From NCBI RefSeq assembly GCF_020193655.1, contig NZ_JADYVE010000024.1, positions 1-51,929 of the forward strand: a DNA stretch of 51,929 nt, given 5' to 3'. This stretch comes from Ensifer sp. IC3342 (lineage in GTDB: Bacteria > Pseudomonadota > Alphaproteobacteria > Rhizobiales > Rhizobiaceae). The translations under genes were made by a program, and so were the position numbers. Positions 17,824 to 27,296 of this stretch are shown piece by piece. Each line of letters opens with the position of its first letter. Within the stretch, counting starts at the first letter, position 1. The notes under the pieces were generated by a model that worked only from the letters and a program-made list of their open reading frames with translations, was not told the origin of the DNA and did not search any database.

Positions 17824-18855
17824 TTGCAGCTATTGACTCGAGCAAATGTCTCAAGCTCACCGTCGCGGCGGCCTGAGAGCAATCCATTCAAGCAGGAGTG
17901 CCACGGGCATAACAATGCGGATAATTCGCTATTTCGCTCCAAATCAGATGTGGCAATCGAGCTTACCAACGTAAGTAAGTCTTATGGCGACAAAGTCGTT
18001 GTCGACCAACTGTCATTCACCATCGCATCAGGAGAATGCTTCGGCTTGCTGGGACCGAACGGCGCGGGCAAAAGCACGGTATCGCGCCTGGTTCTCGGCA
18101 TGGCACCGCCTGATGAGGGCACGATCACAGTGCTCGGTGAGCCGGTGCCTGCCCGCGCGCGTCTGGCGCGCAGCCGTATAGGGGTGGTCCCGCAATTCGA
18201 CACTCTTGATCGTGAGTTCACGGCGCGCGAGAACTTACTGGTGTTCGGACGCTACTTTGGCTTGCGCACTCGCGAGCTCGAAGCAGCCATTCCATCGTTG
18301 CTCGAGTTCGCCCGGCTCGAGAGCAAGGCGGATGTACCCGTGGCGGAATTATCCGGCGGTATGAAGAGGCGGCTGACGCTGGCTTGTGCGCTGATCAACG
18401 ATCCACAACTCCTGATACTGGATGAGCCGACTACCGGCCTCGACCCGCATGCTCGCCACCTAATCTGGGAACGGCTGCGGTCCTTGTTGGCGCGTGGCAA
18501 GACGATTCTACTGACCACCCACTTCATGGAAGAGGCGGACCGGTTATGTGACCGCCTGTGCGTGATCGAGCACGGACGCAAAATCGTGGAAGGCCGCCCT
18601 CATGCGCTAATCGACGAGCAGATCGGGTGCGACGTGATTGAAATCTACGGCGGTAATCCGCGGGAACTGATTTCGGTAGTCGGGCCGTATGCGCAGCGTG
18701 TGGAAGTGAGCGGTGAGACGCTGTTTTGCTATGCGTCCGATCCAGAACAGGTGCGCGTGCAATTGCGCGGGCAAACCGGTCTACGCCTATTGCAGCGTCC
18801 ACCAAATCTCGAGGATGTTTTCTTGCGGCTGACCGGGCGCGAAATGAAGGACTAA
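17824..18855 (+). CDS. nodI: NodI, ABC exporter ATP-binding subunit
   Basis: The 343-residue ATPase has Walker A GPNGAGKST, the ABC signature ELSGGMKRR and Walker B LLILDEPTTGLD. With NodJ it forms the inner-membrane exporter for lipo-chitooligosaccharides. No ATG exists in this frame before the conserved core. The TTG at 17824, with AGGACG about 7 bases upstream, gives the expected length. A GTG just before the core would give a shorter protein. The 150 bp after nodC contain no new promoter that I can recognise, so it is probably transcribed from the nod box. Confidence 0.95.
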   Translation: MQLLTRANVSSSPSRRPESNPFKQECHGHNNADNSLFRSKSDVAIELTNVSKSYGDKVVVDQLSFTIASGECFGLLGPNGAGKSTVSRLVLGMAPPDEGTITVLGEPVPARARLARSRIGVVPQFDTLDREFTARENLLVFGRYFGLRTRELEAAIPSLLEFARLESKADVPVAELSGGMKRRLTLACALINDPQLLILDEPTTGLDPHARHLIWERLRSLLARGKTILLTTHFMEEADRLCDRLCVIEHGRKIVEGRPHALIDEQIGCDVIEIYGGNPRELISVVGPYAQRVEVSGETLFCYASDPEQVRVQLRGQTGLRLLQRPPNLEDVFLRLTGREMKD

Positions 18856-18858
18856 GCG

Positions 18859-19647
18859 ATGTGGAAACGTTACGCGGCGGTGCTCCCCGCCAATCCTTGG
18901 AACTGGGTTGCAGTGTGGCGTCGTAATTACATGGCATGGAAGAAAGCCGCGATCGCTTCAATTCTTGGCAACCTCGCCGAGCCCATGACCTCGCTGTTTG
19001 GCCTCGGCTTCGGCCTCGGCGCAATGGTTGGAGGCGTCGACGGCATCCCATATGTCGCGTTCTTGGCGGCTGGAATGGTTGCAACAAGTGCAATGATCTC
19101 AGCGACGTTCGAGACCATTCACGCGACCTTCGCTCGTATGCACGCAAAACGCACTTGGGAATCAGCCCTGTGCACGCAGCTCACGCTCGGGGACATCATT
19201 CTCGGTGAACTGGCGTGGGCAGCCAGCAAGGCGTTGTTGGCTGGAACAGCAATGATGCTCGTTGCCGCCACGATCGGCTATGCATCGTGGCCGTCCGTTC
19301 TCTTTGCGTTGCCAGTGATCGCACTCACGGGGTTCGCCTTTGCAAGCCTGGCGATGATCGTCACGGCGCTTGCGCCCAGTTACGACTATTTCATATTTTA
19401 TCAGACGCTCTTCCTCACACCCATGCTGTTCTTGTCTGGAGCGGTCTTCCCAGTCACCCAGCTGCCCGACATTTTTCAGCAGCTATCGCATTTGCTGCCG
19501 CTGGCACATTCAATCGAGCTCATTCGTCCAGCGATGCTAGATCGCCCAGGCGGAAGCGTCGGTCTGCACATCAGCGCGCTTTGCATATACGCGGTGGTAC
19601 CATTTTTCTTATCTGTGGAACTGCTTCGTCGGCGTTTAATGTGCTGA
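18859..19647 (+). CDS. nodJ: NodJ, ABC exporter membrane subunit
   Basis: The 262-residue integral membrane protein of the ABC-2 type has about six hydrophobic helices. It pairs with NodI for Nod-factor secretion. It starts three bases after the nodI stop, with AAGGA inside the end of nodI as ribosome binding site. The start PANPWNWVAVWRRNYMAWKK and the later LTPMLFLSGAVFPV are typical of NodJ and related lipid or polysaccharide exporters. No frameshift or truncation is seen. Confidence 0.96.
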   Translation: MWKRYAAVLPANPWNWVAVWRRNYMAWKKAAIASILGNLAEPMTSLFGLGFGLGAMVGGVDGIPYVAFLAAGMVATSAMISATFETIHATFARMHAKRTWESALCTQLTLGDIILGELAWAASKALLAGTAMMLVAATIGYASWPSVLFALPVIALTGFAFASLAMIVTALAPSYDYFIFYQTLFLTPMLFLSGAVFPVTQLPDIFQQLSHLLPLAHSIELIRPAMLDRPGGSVGLHISALCIYAVVPFFLSVELLRRRLMC

Positions 19648-19746
19648 CCCTAGGGCTGAAAGAGCACTGCTTGAACCTAGCGAACGAATAAATACGGTCG
19701 CGGCAATGGCCTACCTGTTAGAAGTGACGAGAGATTGGAGAGCAAC

Positions 19747-21789
19747 ATGCTGTGTCTGGGACTGAGCGGCGGCCTAAGCAAGATTTACGAAAACTCGCTC
19801 GATCTGCCGAATACATTTATGCACGATGGTGCAGCGGTTCTCGTCCGGGACGGCCGAGTAATAGCTGCTGTCGAAGAGGAGCGACTTAACAGAATCAAAC
19901 ATTCAAACAAGCTACCGAGACGTTCGATTCAATACTGCCTTGAATACGCCGGAGTTCAACTCAGCGACATCGACCGCATCGCGTATTACGCAACCGAGGC
20001 GTACTGCAACGCTATGCTCGAGCGCTTGCTCATTTCTCAGCCGCACACCTCAATGCCGTTGGACGCCAAGCTGTTGTTGTGTGAGTTGCTCGCGCAGGAA
20101 TTTGGTACTGAGGTCGATCCGTCGCGGATCTCATTCGTAAGCCATCACCTGTCGCACGCTTGGAGCGCGTTTTCTATGTCGGGTTTCGAGCAAAGTCTCA
20201 TCCTGACAATTGATGGCGGTGGAGACTTCCTCTCGGGTCTTTTGGCGGTAGGATCTGGCACGGAAATCAAGCCGCTTGCGACATTTCCGGAGAATGATTC
20301 TTTAGGGCTTTTGTACCTTGAGACCATAAAATATCTCGGTTATGGCCTCTTTGATGAATACAAGGTCATGGGGCTTGCACCCTACGGCAATCCCGCTCCC
20401 CATCGCGAACTCTTTGAACAGTTCTACGAATTATCAGACAACGGTGGCTACCGGGTCTATCTGGACCGGATTGGTCCCACACTGCTTCGCAGCATCCAGG
20501 TCCGGCGAAAGGGAATGCCTTTCACACAGCAGCATAAAGACTTGAGTGCTTCGTTGCAAGAAGCACTCGAACGGATCGTGTTTCACGTTCTACGGCATCA
20601 CAGCGAGGTCACCGGCATAAAGCGCTTGAGCTTGGCCGGAGGAGTAGCTCACAATTGCACTTTGAACGGTAAACTGCTGCGTTCGGGAATCTTCCAAGAC
20701 ATCTTCGTGCAACCCGCGGCACACGACGCTGGCTGCGCATTAGGCGCTGCATTGATGATGTCTAATGAACTAGGGCAGCCCACACCTCGTGAGCGTTTGC
20801 AGGAGGTCTATTGGGGTCCTGATCTCGGGAGCGACCGCACCGTGGAGCAGGAACTAATTGCATGGGGCGGCCACCTCGACATTGAGCGGTGCGATGATGT
20901 GGCCGGCAGAGCAGCCGAGTGGATTGCCAATGGCGCCGTGATCGGTTGGATGCAGGGACGTTCGGAATTCGGACCGCGCGCGCTCGGCAACCGTAGCATT
21001 CTCGCCGACCCTAGGCCAGCCACAAATAAGGATCGGATCAATGCGATTGTCAAGAAGCGCGAAGGCTATCGCCCCTTCGCGCCATCCGTATTGGAGGAGA
21101 GCGCCCACGAATTCTTTGAACTGCCAGATAGCAGGCCGGAATTTCCCTTTATGAATTTCGTAGTACCCGTGCGCGAATCCAAGCGCAATTTGCTCGGTGC
21201 CGTCACGCACGTAGATGGTACGGCGCGCTTGCAAACAGTATCGCGCAACACCAATCCCGCCTATTGGGAGGTCATTAACGCCTTCAGGAAGCGAACAGGG
21301 GTCCCAATTCTGCTCAACACATCCTTTAACAATAACGTTGAGCCGATAGTGGATTCGGTTGCGGATGCGGTAACCACGTTTTTGACGACCGATCTGGATG
21401 GACTCGTGGTTGGGTCGTTTCTCGTTAGGAAGCGGACTGCAACACGGGAGGACTGGAGTAGACTTGCGGTTTCGTTGCCGCCTTATTCAAGCCTCCATCA
21501 AGTACGTGCGTATACGGCGCTAGATCATCAAGAGACGCTATGCGAGATCCGCACGGGTCCCTCCAGCCGTGAAGCCGTGCGGGTTTCACCCGAGTTGTTC
21601 GAACTGCTAATGCGGATCGAGGGAGAAGCTCGGCTCGGCGATATCTTGGATGTCCTTGCGCTTAATCAGACCCAGCATGAAACTCTCCTGAATGAACTGC
21701 GCGGTCTGTGGGAGCAGCGTAGCGTCCGACTAAATCCGATGCGCGCCTGCGCTTCAGCGGAACCACTCTCAAGTTCAATCAATCGCTAG
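19747..21789 (+). CDS. nolO: NolO, Nod-factor carbamoyltransferase
   Basis: The 680-residue protein is of the NodU/CmcH carbamoyltransferase family. It is started at the ATG at 19747, which has GGAGAG 6-8 bases upstream; the TTG at 19735 is less likely. NolO carbamoylates the non-reducing terminal glucosamine of the Nod factor at O-3 or O-4 using carbamoyl phosphate. HDGAAVLVRDGRVIAAVEEE at the N terminus, SHHLSHAWSAF and LTIDGGGD belong to the Kae1-like ATP-binding core, while QGRSEFGPRALGNRSILADP and KKREGYRPFAPSV are the C-terminal carbamoyltransferase signatures. Its place directly after nodJ and before noeI separates it from nodU, which normally sits with nodS. Confidence 0.93.
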   Translation: MLCLGLSGGLSKIYENSLDLPNTFMHDGAAVLVRDGRVIAAVEEERLNRIKHSNKLPRRSIQYCLEYAGVQLSDIDRIAYYATEAYCNAMLERLLISQPHTSMPLDAKLLLCELLAQEFGTEVDPSRISFVSHHLSHAWSAFSMSGFEQSLILTIDGGGDFLSGLLAVGSGTEIKPLATFPENDSLGLLYLETIKYLGYGLFDEYKVMGLAPYGNPAPHRELFEQFYELSDNGGYRVYLDRIGPTLLRSIQVRRKGMPFTQQHKDLSASLQEALERIVFHVLRHHSEVTGIKRLSLAGGVAHNCTLNGKLLRSGIFQDIFVQPAAHDAGCALGAALMMSNELGQPTPRERLQEVYWGPDLGSDRTVEQELIAWGGHLDIERCDDVAGRAAEWIANGAVIGWMQGRSEFGPRALGNRSILADPRPATNKDRINAIVKKREGYRPFAPSVLEESAHEFFELPDSRPEFPFMNFVVPVRESKRNLLGAVTHVDGTARLQTVSRNTNPAYWEVINAFRKRTGVPILLNTSFNNNVEPIVDSVADAVTTFLTTDLDGLVVGSFLVRKRTATREDWSRLAVSLPPYSSLHQVRAYTALDHQETLCEIRTGPSSREAVRVSPELFELLMRIEGEARLGDILDVLALNQTQHETLLNELRGLWEQRSVRLNPMRACASAEPLSSSINR

Positions 21790-21993
21790 AACGGTGCCCG
21801 CCTATGAAAAGCGCTATAGTTCCGCGCCTTCCCGCTTCACCGCCGATGCGGGGTGAGGCCGAGACGCACATGACTGATGGCGCGGCGTTTCATAGCAAGC
21901 ACATAATTGAGGCTCCAGCGAAGCGCGGCACGAGCACTCAGTATCTCACAGAACTCAGCAGCGCATATGCAACCGTAATTGAGGTGTAATTTG

Positions 21994-22728
21994 ATGGAAG
22001 TATCGCGGTATCTTAAAGAAGGCCTGCTAATCTCTCTTCAGAGATCCATGCGAGAATTTGTGAAGGGCGTGAGGGGGCCAACGTCTTCCTTGAAGATCCA
22101 TCGACAGATCGTTTCGCTTCTCAAAAAGCCTGACCCCGTGATCCTGGACATCGGCTGCAATGATGGAAGCGATGCACGACGCTTTCTCCAGCTTTGTCCG
22201 AAGGCCCAGCTTTACTGCTTTGAGCCAGACCCTCGAGCCGTTGCTCGCTGTAGGGAAAACATGGGGCTTTATCTGGACAGGATGAGGCTATTTGAAGTCG
22301 CGATCAGTGACCGAAACGGCAAAATCGATTTCTACCCCAGTAATGGAGATGGAGATGCAAAGGAATGGGATTTGTCGGGCTCAATACGCCAGCCCAAGAA
22401 CCACCTTTCCGAATACCAGTGGGTTCGGTTTGACGGACCCATCTCAGTTGAAACTCGGAGGCTGGATGATTGGTGCAGTGAAGCTGACTTGGAGAGCGTC
22501 GATTTGATCTGGATGGATGTGCAGGGGGCCGAGTCCGACGTCATCGCTGGCGGCAAACAGACTCTAAACAAAACGCGCTTCATCTACACGGAATATAGTG
22601 ATCGGGAGCTGTATGAAGGTCAACTGCCCCTCAGCGCAATTCTTGACCTACTACCTTCGTTCGAATTGGTGGCTCAGTTTCCACGCGGAGTGGAGGGTGA
22701 CGTTTTGCTCAGAAACACGAGTCTTTAG
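21994..22728 (+). CDS. noeI: NoeI, fucose 2-O-methyltransferase
   Basis: The 244-residue FkbM-type SAM-dependent methyltransferase has motif I ILDIGCNDGSDARRF, the acidic strand YCFEPDPRA and, further on, WMDVQGAESDVIAGG. NoeI of NGR234-type strains methylates O-2 of the fucose attached to the reducing end of the Nod factor. The ATG at 21994 has GAGGTG 9 bases upstream, while a TTG at 21979 lacks one. A 200-bp gap without a convincing gene separates it from nolO. Base composition is more A+T-rich than in the nearby transport operon, as is common for hsn genes. Confidence 0.9.
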   Translation: MEVSRYLKEGLLISLQRSMREFVKGVRGPTSSLKIHRQIVSLLKKPDPVILDIGCNDGSDARRFLQLCPKAQLYCFEPDPRAVARCRENMGLYLDRMRLFEVAISDRNGKIDFYPSNGDGDAKEWDLSGSIRQPKNHLSEYQWVRFDGPISVETRRLDDWCSEADLESVDLIWMDVQGAESDVIAGGKQTLNKTRFIYTEYSDRELYEGQLPLSAILDLLPSFELVAQFPRGVEGDVLLRNTSL

Positions 22729-23060
22729 CACTAGCACTTGGCAGATTAAACGGCAGCCTTGAAGTAGTTTCTGCATTCTGTGACAGAGAAGTGATTGCAG
22801 ATGCCGCCGAGGGCCTCCCCTCTCGACGTCGCCTTCTCACGAGGCAACGCGATGGGCGAGTGCAGTCGATGTACGCCGAGAACACATAGAAGGCATTGAA
22901 TACTCTAGCGCTTAGATCGTCACAGCCCAAAGGCGGCCGCATTGCACCTCCGGGTTGGCGATCGCTTTACACATTCGTTCAGTTCCTCTTGCCTTCGCGA
23001 CGCTGAGGACAAACGTCACTCATACGTTCGCGTTCCCACTGCTAAACTGGCAAAGATTCG
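22729..23060. other. Intergenic, no nod box found before nolL
   Basis: These 330 bp contain no frame with domain features. I searched by eye for the nod-box core (AAACAATC-ATTTT) on both strands and did not find it. nolL may therefore be read from the upstream transcript or from an unknown promoter. Confidence 0.45.
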
Positions 23061-24263
23061 ATGCTTGAGTCCACAACAACTTTAAAAATGATGCGGCCCA
23101 GAACCCAGGAGAGCTCCTCCCGAAACCTGAGGCTCGACTTCGCGAAAGGCGTACTCATCCTTCTGGTAATAATCGGGCATCTATTGCAGTCGATCATTCA
23201 CCGAGAAGGTGATTCCTTTTGGGCGTCGCCATATTTTAAGTCGATATACATGTTTCATATGCCTCTCTTCATGGGGATAAGCGGATATCTTTCCTCGGGA
23301 GCAGTTCTCCGGAGGTCGTTCATTCACAGCGCCAGTGATCGGGCGAGGCAGTTGCTCCTACCGATGTTGTTTTGGTGCGGCTTGATTTGGGCAGTTAAGT
23401 TCTTCTTTGTTTCTCACCCGAGCAGCTTCACCGCTAATCTGTTGGACTTCTGGAAGGAGTTGATTGGCACATACTGGTTCATTTGGGCAGCATTTTTTTC
23501 ATCCCTCCTTGTAAGGCTTCTTGCGAGCTTCAACAGGTTTTCCATATGGATCATAGCCGCATCTGCAATTGTGGTCGCATCCGTGCCTGTCACAGTATCA
23601 ATAATACCGCTGGTAAGATACACGTATCCGTTCTTCTGTTTGGGATTCTTGTTTGCCCAGGGGATCGCACCGGCAGGTGTCATCCTGCGCCACAAGTCTG
23701 CGTTAATGGTCTTGCTTTTGGTGACTTTCCTGTGCTTTCTTGCTTGGGGCAAGGAGACTTACGCCTACAACAACCTTGTTTTAATTCGTGGCGCGCACTC
23801 GGCTGAGCAAGTATTGCTGATGTTCATTGGCTCTGCAGCGGCTTCTGCAGTTGCGATGCAGTTCATCTCCCTATGCTGGAGAGTCGGCGGCTCAGTACGA
23901 ATACCTCGCTTCGTGGCGGTGGAGATTGGTCAGAGCACGTTGCTGATTTACCTAGTCCAGGGGGCCGTCTTTCGCGCCGTTGATTTGATACAGTTTGGAG
24001 AACACTGGGATCTCTCGACCAGAGTTGCAGGCGCAAGTGTGCTTGGGGTGGCCATTGTGGTTTTAGCGACACTAATTCGCAGGATCGTGCGCGACCTTGG
24101 ATGTGCATTTGGGGTCGTTGTCGGAGCACATCATGCGCGGCCCCTCTCCCAGTCGGGGCGAGCCAGGCCCGGCGCGGGGTGCACCGCCGCCAGCACACGC
24201 GAAACAGCCGCCGACTCCCAACCAAATCGTAACCCTCGGAACATTCCTACTGTGGGCGAATAA
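23061..24263 (+). CDS. nolL: NolL, Nod-factor O-acetyltransferase
   Basis: The 400-residue membrane protein of the acyltransferase 3 family has about ten hydrophobic segments. The family signature near the N terminus is present: RNLRLDFAKGVLILLVIIGH, with the conserved Asp and His, then FHMPLFMGISGYL. NolL acetylates the fucose of the Nod factor (O-3 or O-4). The start is the ATG at 23061; later in-frame ATGs at 23088/23091 are also possible. The last roughly 45 residues are hydrophilic and Arg/Pro/Ala-rich, contrast with the membrane core and may be a frameshifted or foreign tail. It lies between noeI and noeE. Confidence 0.87.
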   Translation: MLESTTTLKMMRPRTQESSSRNLRLDFAKGVLILLVIIGHLLQSIIHREGDSFWASPYFKSIYMFHMPLFMGISGYLSSGAVLRRSFIHSASDRARQLLLPMLFWCGLIWAVKFFFVSHPSSFTANLLDFWKELIGTYWFIWAAFFSSLLVRLLASFNRFSIWIIAASAIVVASVPVTVSIIPLVRYTYPFFCLGFLFAQGIAPAGVILRHKSALMVLLLVTFLCFLAWGKETYAYNNLVLIRGAHSAEQVLLMFIGSAAASAVAMQFISLCWRVGGSVRIPRFVAVEIGQSTLLIYLVQGAVFRAVDLIQFGEHWDLSTRVAGASVLGVAIVVLATLIRRIVRDLGCAFGVVVGAHHARPLSQSGRARPGAGCTAASTRETAADSQPNRNPRNIPTVGE

Positions 24264-24398
24264 CCTGTGCTCGAACGCGTTCCCGAGGTCAGTACATTGC
24301 TTCCTCGTTGGCCAGGATGCATTGCGCCATTGTAGATTGTCGAACTTCTTGGCGCACGGATCAACGCTTTGTGTTCGCAAATCTACTATGCGCACCAT

Positions 24399-24447
24399 CA
24401 TCCATAACGTCGATGTGTTTCATTGGCAGAAACGATTTGACCGGGTT
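24399..24447 (+). promoter_or_regulatory. Divergent nod box upstream of noeE
   Basis: The left half CATCCATAACGTCGATG at 24399-24415 fits the consensus closely. The right half (GAAACGATTTGACC at 24429-24442) keeps only part of the AAACAATC-ATTTTACC core. It reads toward noeE, 200 bp away. It is probably a weak or degenerate NodD site. Confidence 0.6.
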
Positions 24448-24648
24448 TGCCAGAACGGCGCATAGCAAACGAAGGATAGAAGGAGTCCGGCGTATCAGGA
24501 TGGCTATCGATCTTTGCCGTGGTTCTGAGGAAGAATTCTCCGGTGTACAGTACGATAAACTAACGGGTGGCGCACGCCCCAGTGGGTCAATTAGAAGCTC
24601 ACGCGCGGCGATATGTGTTCCCACAAGCCGGCAAAGGGGTCGGAACTC

Positions 24649-25914
24649 ATGAGCCGCGATGTCCGCCATTTCCCTGCGGTCTGTTTTCTCCTCGGCGTTC
24701 CCCGCTCGGGGACCACGCTGCTGGCGCATTTGCTCCAGCAGCATCCGGATATCACAGCCCCGCCTGAGCCTTGGCTAATGTTGGCACTCGAGGCATTTGG
24801 TAGAGTGGACCACCGTCATGCAGCAGGGGCATCACTGATCCAGGTTGCGACCCAAGAGTTCTTGGGACGAATAAATCACATTAGCGTCAGCCGAGCTTTT
24901 GCCGATGCCGCTTACTCTCAATATTTAGCAGCAGCGGGCAAGCGCACGTTGATCGACAAGACTCCGCGGTACTGGATGGTGCTCGATTATTTGCATTCCC
25001 TGTACCCAGAAGCACCACATATCCTTCTATTGCGTAATCCTTATGCGATTGCGGCATCACTGAAATCGACGTGGGGCATCCCGTTTGTTTCAGAAAGATG
25101 CCCACCGACCAGTGTATCCTGTCTCGCCGACCTCGTAATCGGCACGCCTACTGCGGCTGTCGCGTTGGCTCTCGCCGATCTCGTGCTGGGCCTACCCGCG
25201 CTCGCGGCGCAGCGCGGGCGCCCGCATACGCAGATTGTACATTATGAACACCTGGTTGAGCGCCCAGACGAGGAAATCCGGCGTGTGATCGCTGCGCTCG
25301 GCTACGATCCAAGTGGCATTATAGTTCCAGCAGTTGAGCAAACGGAATATCTTAGGCTAAGTAGCTTCGGGGATCGGAGGCTCCTGAAGAAAAAGGCTGT
25401 CGACAACCGCTCAGTCGAAGCTTGGCGAACCGAACTGACCATCGAAGAGATGCAAACAGTAACCGATGTAGTCGGCGCCGAGCTATTGGTGGAACTCGGT
25501 TACGAGCAGTCACTTCAGCACGCAAAAGACGCTGGGATCGTGGACAGGGGCAAAGCGGTAACGGAACGATACCGCCAGGTATTTCAAACTTGGTGGGACT
25601 TGCGTCGTGGCGAGGCAGACGGCATTCCCGCCGGTGCGAGTGAGTGCAACAGCATCTTTCGGCAAGCGGAAGAGAACACCCCCATTGGCTCTAACTCCTC
25701 CACATATGGAGAGGCGCAACGTCTACCACAGCTCAAAATAGGTGAAAACCTGCAGCTGGCCACATCAATGGTGGCTCAGCTGAAACAGGCGCTCATGGCT
25801 TCCGAGGACGACCGAGCCACACAGCTTGAAGCCATTCGCAACCGTGATGCAACGATCGAGGCGTTGCGACGCGAGGTCGTGCGCCTTGAGCAGAGCCTCG
25901 CAAAGGAGACCTGA
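24649..25914 (+). CDS. noeE: NoeE, fucose-specific Nod-factor sulfotransferase
   Basis: This 421-residue PAPS-dependent sulfotransferase transfers sulfate to the fucose of the Nod factor. The 5'-phosphosulfate loop is FLLGVPRSGTTLLAHLL at about 13-29. The 3'-phosphate site is LLLRNPYAIAASLKS, and YEHLVERPDEEIRRVI follows. I chose the ATG at 24649, with AAGGGG upstream, over 24613 because the extra 12 residues look unlike the family. The C-terminal 90 residues contain a Ser/Gln-rich linker and a predicted coiled coil. Sulfation and NolL acetylation compete for the same sugar, so the two genes side by side imply a mixed Nod-factor population. Confidence 0.9.
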   Translation: MSRDVRHFPAVCFLLGVPRSGTTLLAHLLQQHPDITAPPEPWLMLALEAFGRVDHRHAAGASLIQVATQEFLGRINHISVSRAFADAAYSQYLAAAGKRTLIDKTPRYWMVLDYLHSLYPEAPHILLLRNPYAIAASLKSTWGIPFVSERCPPTSVSCLADLVIGTPTAAVALALADLVLGLPALAAQRGRPHTQIVHYEHLVERPDEEIRRVIAALGYDPSGIIVPAVEQTEYLRLSSFGDRRLLKKKAVDNRSVEAWRTELTIEEMQTVTDVVGAELLVELGYEQSLQHAKDAGIVDRGKAVTERYRQVFQTWWDLRRGEADGIPAGASECNSIFRQAEENTPIGSNSSTYGEAQRLPQLKIGENLQLATSMVAQLKQALMASEDDRATQLEAIRNRDATIEALRREVVRLEQSLAKET

Positions 25915-26180
25915 ACTTTCGAGACGGGCTGGGGAGCATAGCTCCGTACACCTTCAAGTACACCACAGCTTTGACGTGCCTAATCACATGAAAGGCGCTT
26001 CTCAGGGCCGGCAGAGCCTGCTTCTTGCACCTGCCGCGACGGCGGTTGACGCCACACTCAAGGGCTCGTCCTGCGTGTTGCTAGATCTGACGAACCTCGC
26101 CCGGTTCTCCGAAGCCTTGGTTCGGTACGCCGATTGCCGCAGCAAGGAACCTCGCATACTCGTCACCAAGGAAGGGAAAC

Positions 26181-27296
26181 ATGAAATCTAGATTGCAGGA
26201 TAGCTCCGCATATGTCCCGCTGTGGTCTTGGATCGTTCCGCTATTTGGTTCCGTCATCGCGGCTATGACATTGGCGCACGTGCTGCCGGAACGATCCGTT
26301 GTACTTCTGTTGATGTCGGCCGGCTTGCTCGCGGGTGCGGTCTTTGCGTCCGTGCATCATGCCGAAATTCTTGCCGCTCGAGTGGGCCAACCTTCTGGAG
26401 CGATCCTCCTCGCCGTGTGCGTGACAATCATCGAAGTGGCGATCATCGTTTCTTTAATGCTGTCCGGCGCGGAGGGAAACGAAGTGGTCGCGAGAGATAC
26501 GGTCTTTGCCGCCGTGATGATCGTTCTCAATGGCGTCATCGGCCTTTGTCTCGTGCTTGGCGGCCGACGCCATCGCGAGCAGTCGTTCCAGTTGGATGCC
26601 GCGTCGGCGGCACTGGCGGTACTAGGCACACTCGCGACACTGTCTCTCGTGTTGCCGAATTTCGTCACCGCAGGAAAACCACAGCAGTTCGCTGTAACAC
26701 AGCTCGTCGTCATAGGACTTGTGTCTGTGGCCCTCTACGGTGTGTTTCTATTCGTGCAGACCGTTCGCCATCGCGACTATTTCATCGATGTTGTAGCCGC
26801 TGACGAAGACGCCATTTCGCCTCCGGCTCCATATGAGACGCCGTGTAATTCGCTAGCGGCCGGAGGCTTGCTTGTGCTGGCCCTCATTGCAGTCGTCCTA
26901 TTGGCAAAGCTACTTTCCTCTCCGCTCGACAGCGCCGTCGCGGCGCTGGGACTGCCACAAGCCGTAGTGGGCGTGACTATCGCGGGGGTGGTTTTGCTGC
27001 CAGAGGGGATAGCCTCTGTCAAGGCGGCACTAATGAATCGTCTTCAAAATAGTGTCAACCTCGTACTCGGATCTGCGCTTGCGAGCATTGGGATGACAAT
27101 TCCGGTGGTAGCTGCCATATCTGTCGCGCTTGGCCGAGATCTTGCTTTGGGTCTCGCGCCACAGAACCTCATTATGCTGATCCTGACGCTGTTCGTCGGT
27201 ACGATCACCCTGGGAACGGGCAGAACGACCGTCCTACAGGGCGCCGTTCATCTGGCGATATTCACGGTATTTCTCTTGCTTTCGGCCATTCCGTGA
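26181..27296 (+). CDS. CaCA-type calcium/proton antiporter (ChaA-like)
   Basis: The 371-residue inner-membrane protein has about eleven hydrophobic helices. It carries the two CaCA repeats. The first contains AVCVTIIEVAIIVSLML with the conserved acidic residue, and the second contains GVTIAGVVLLPEGIASVKAA with its glutamate. ChaA-like members exchange Ca2+, Na+ or K+ for protons. The start is the ATG at 26181 after AAGGAAGGG. I remember a similar gene, y4hA, near the nod genes of NGR234. It follows noeE by 266 bp of apparently non-coding sequence. A role in cation homeostasis during symbiosis is only a guess. Confidence 0.88.
   Translation: MKSRLQDSSAYVPLWSWIVPLFGSVIAAMTLAHVLPERSVVLLLMSAGLLAGAVFASVHHAEILAARVGQPSGAILLAVCVTIIEVAIIVSLMLSGAEGNEVVARDTVFAAVMIVLNGVIGLCLVLGGRRHREQSFQLDAASAALAVLGTLATLSLVLPNFVTAGKPQQFAVTQLVVIGLVSVALYGVFLFVQTVRHRDYFIDVVAADEDAISPPAPYETPCNSLAAGGLLVLALIAVVLLAKLLSSPLDSAVAALGLPQAVVGVTIAGVVLLPEGIASVKAALMNRLQNSVNLVLGSALASIGMTIPVVAAISVALGRDLALGLAPQNLIMLILTLFVGTITLGTGRTTVLQGAVHLAIFTVFLLLSAIP

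Noticed and set aside
21804..21989. 61-codon frame between nolO and noeI
   Set aside because: No ribosome binding site, low-complexity composition and no recognisable motif. It is treated as intergenic.
25826..26191. 121-codon frame overlapping the end of noeE and the start of the antiporter gene
   Set aside because: It runs out of frame through the coiled-coil end of noeE, with no start signal or domain.
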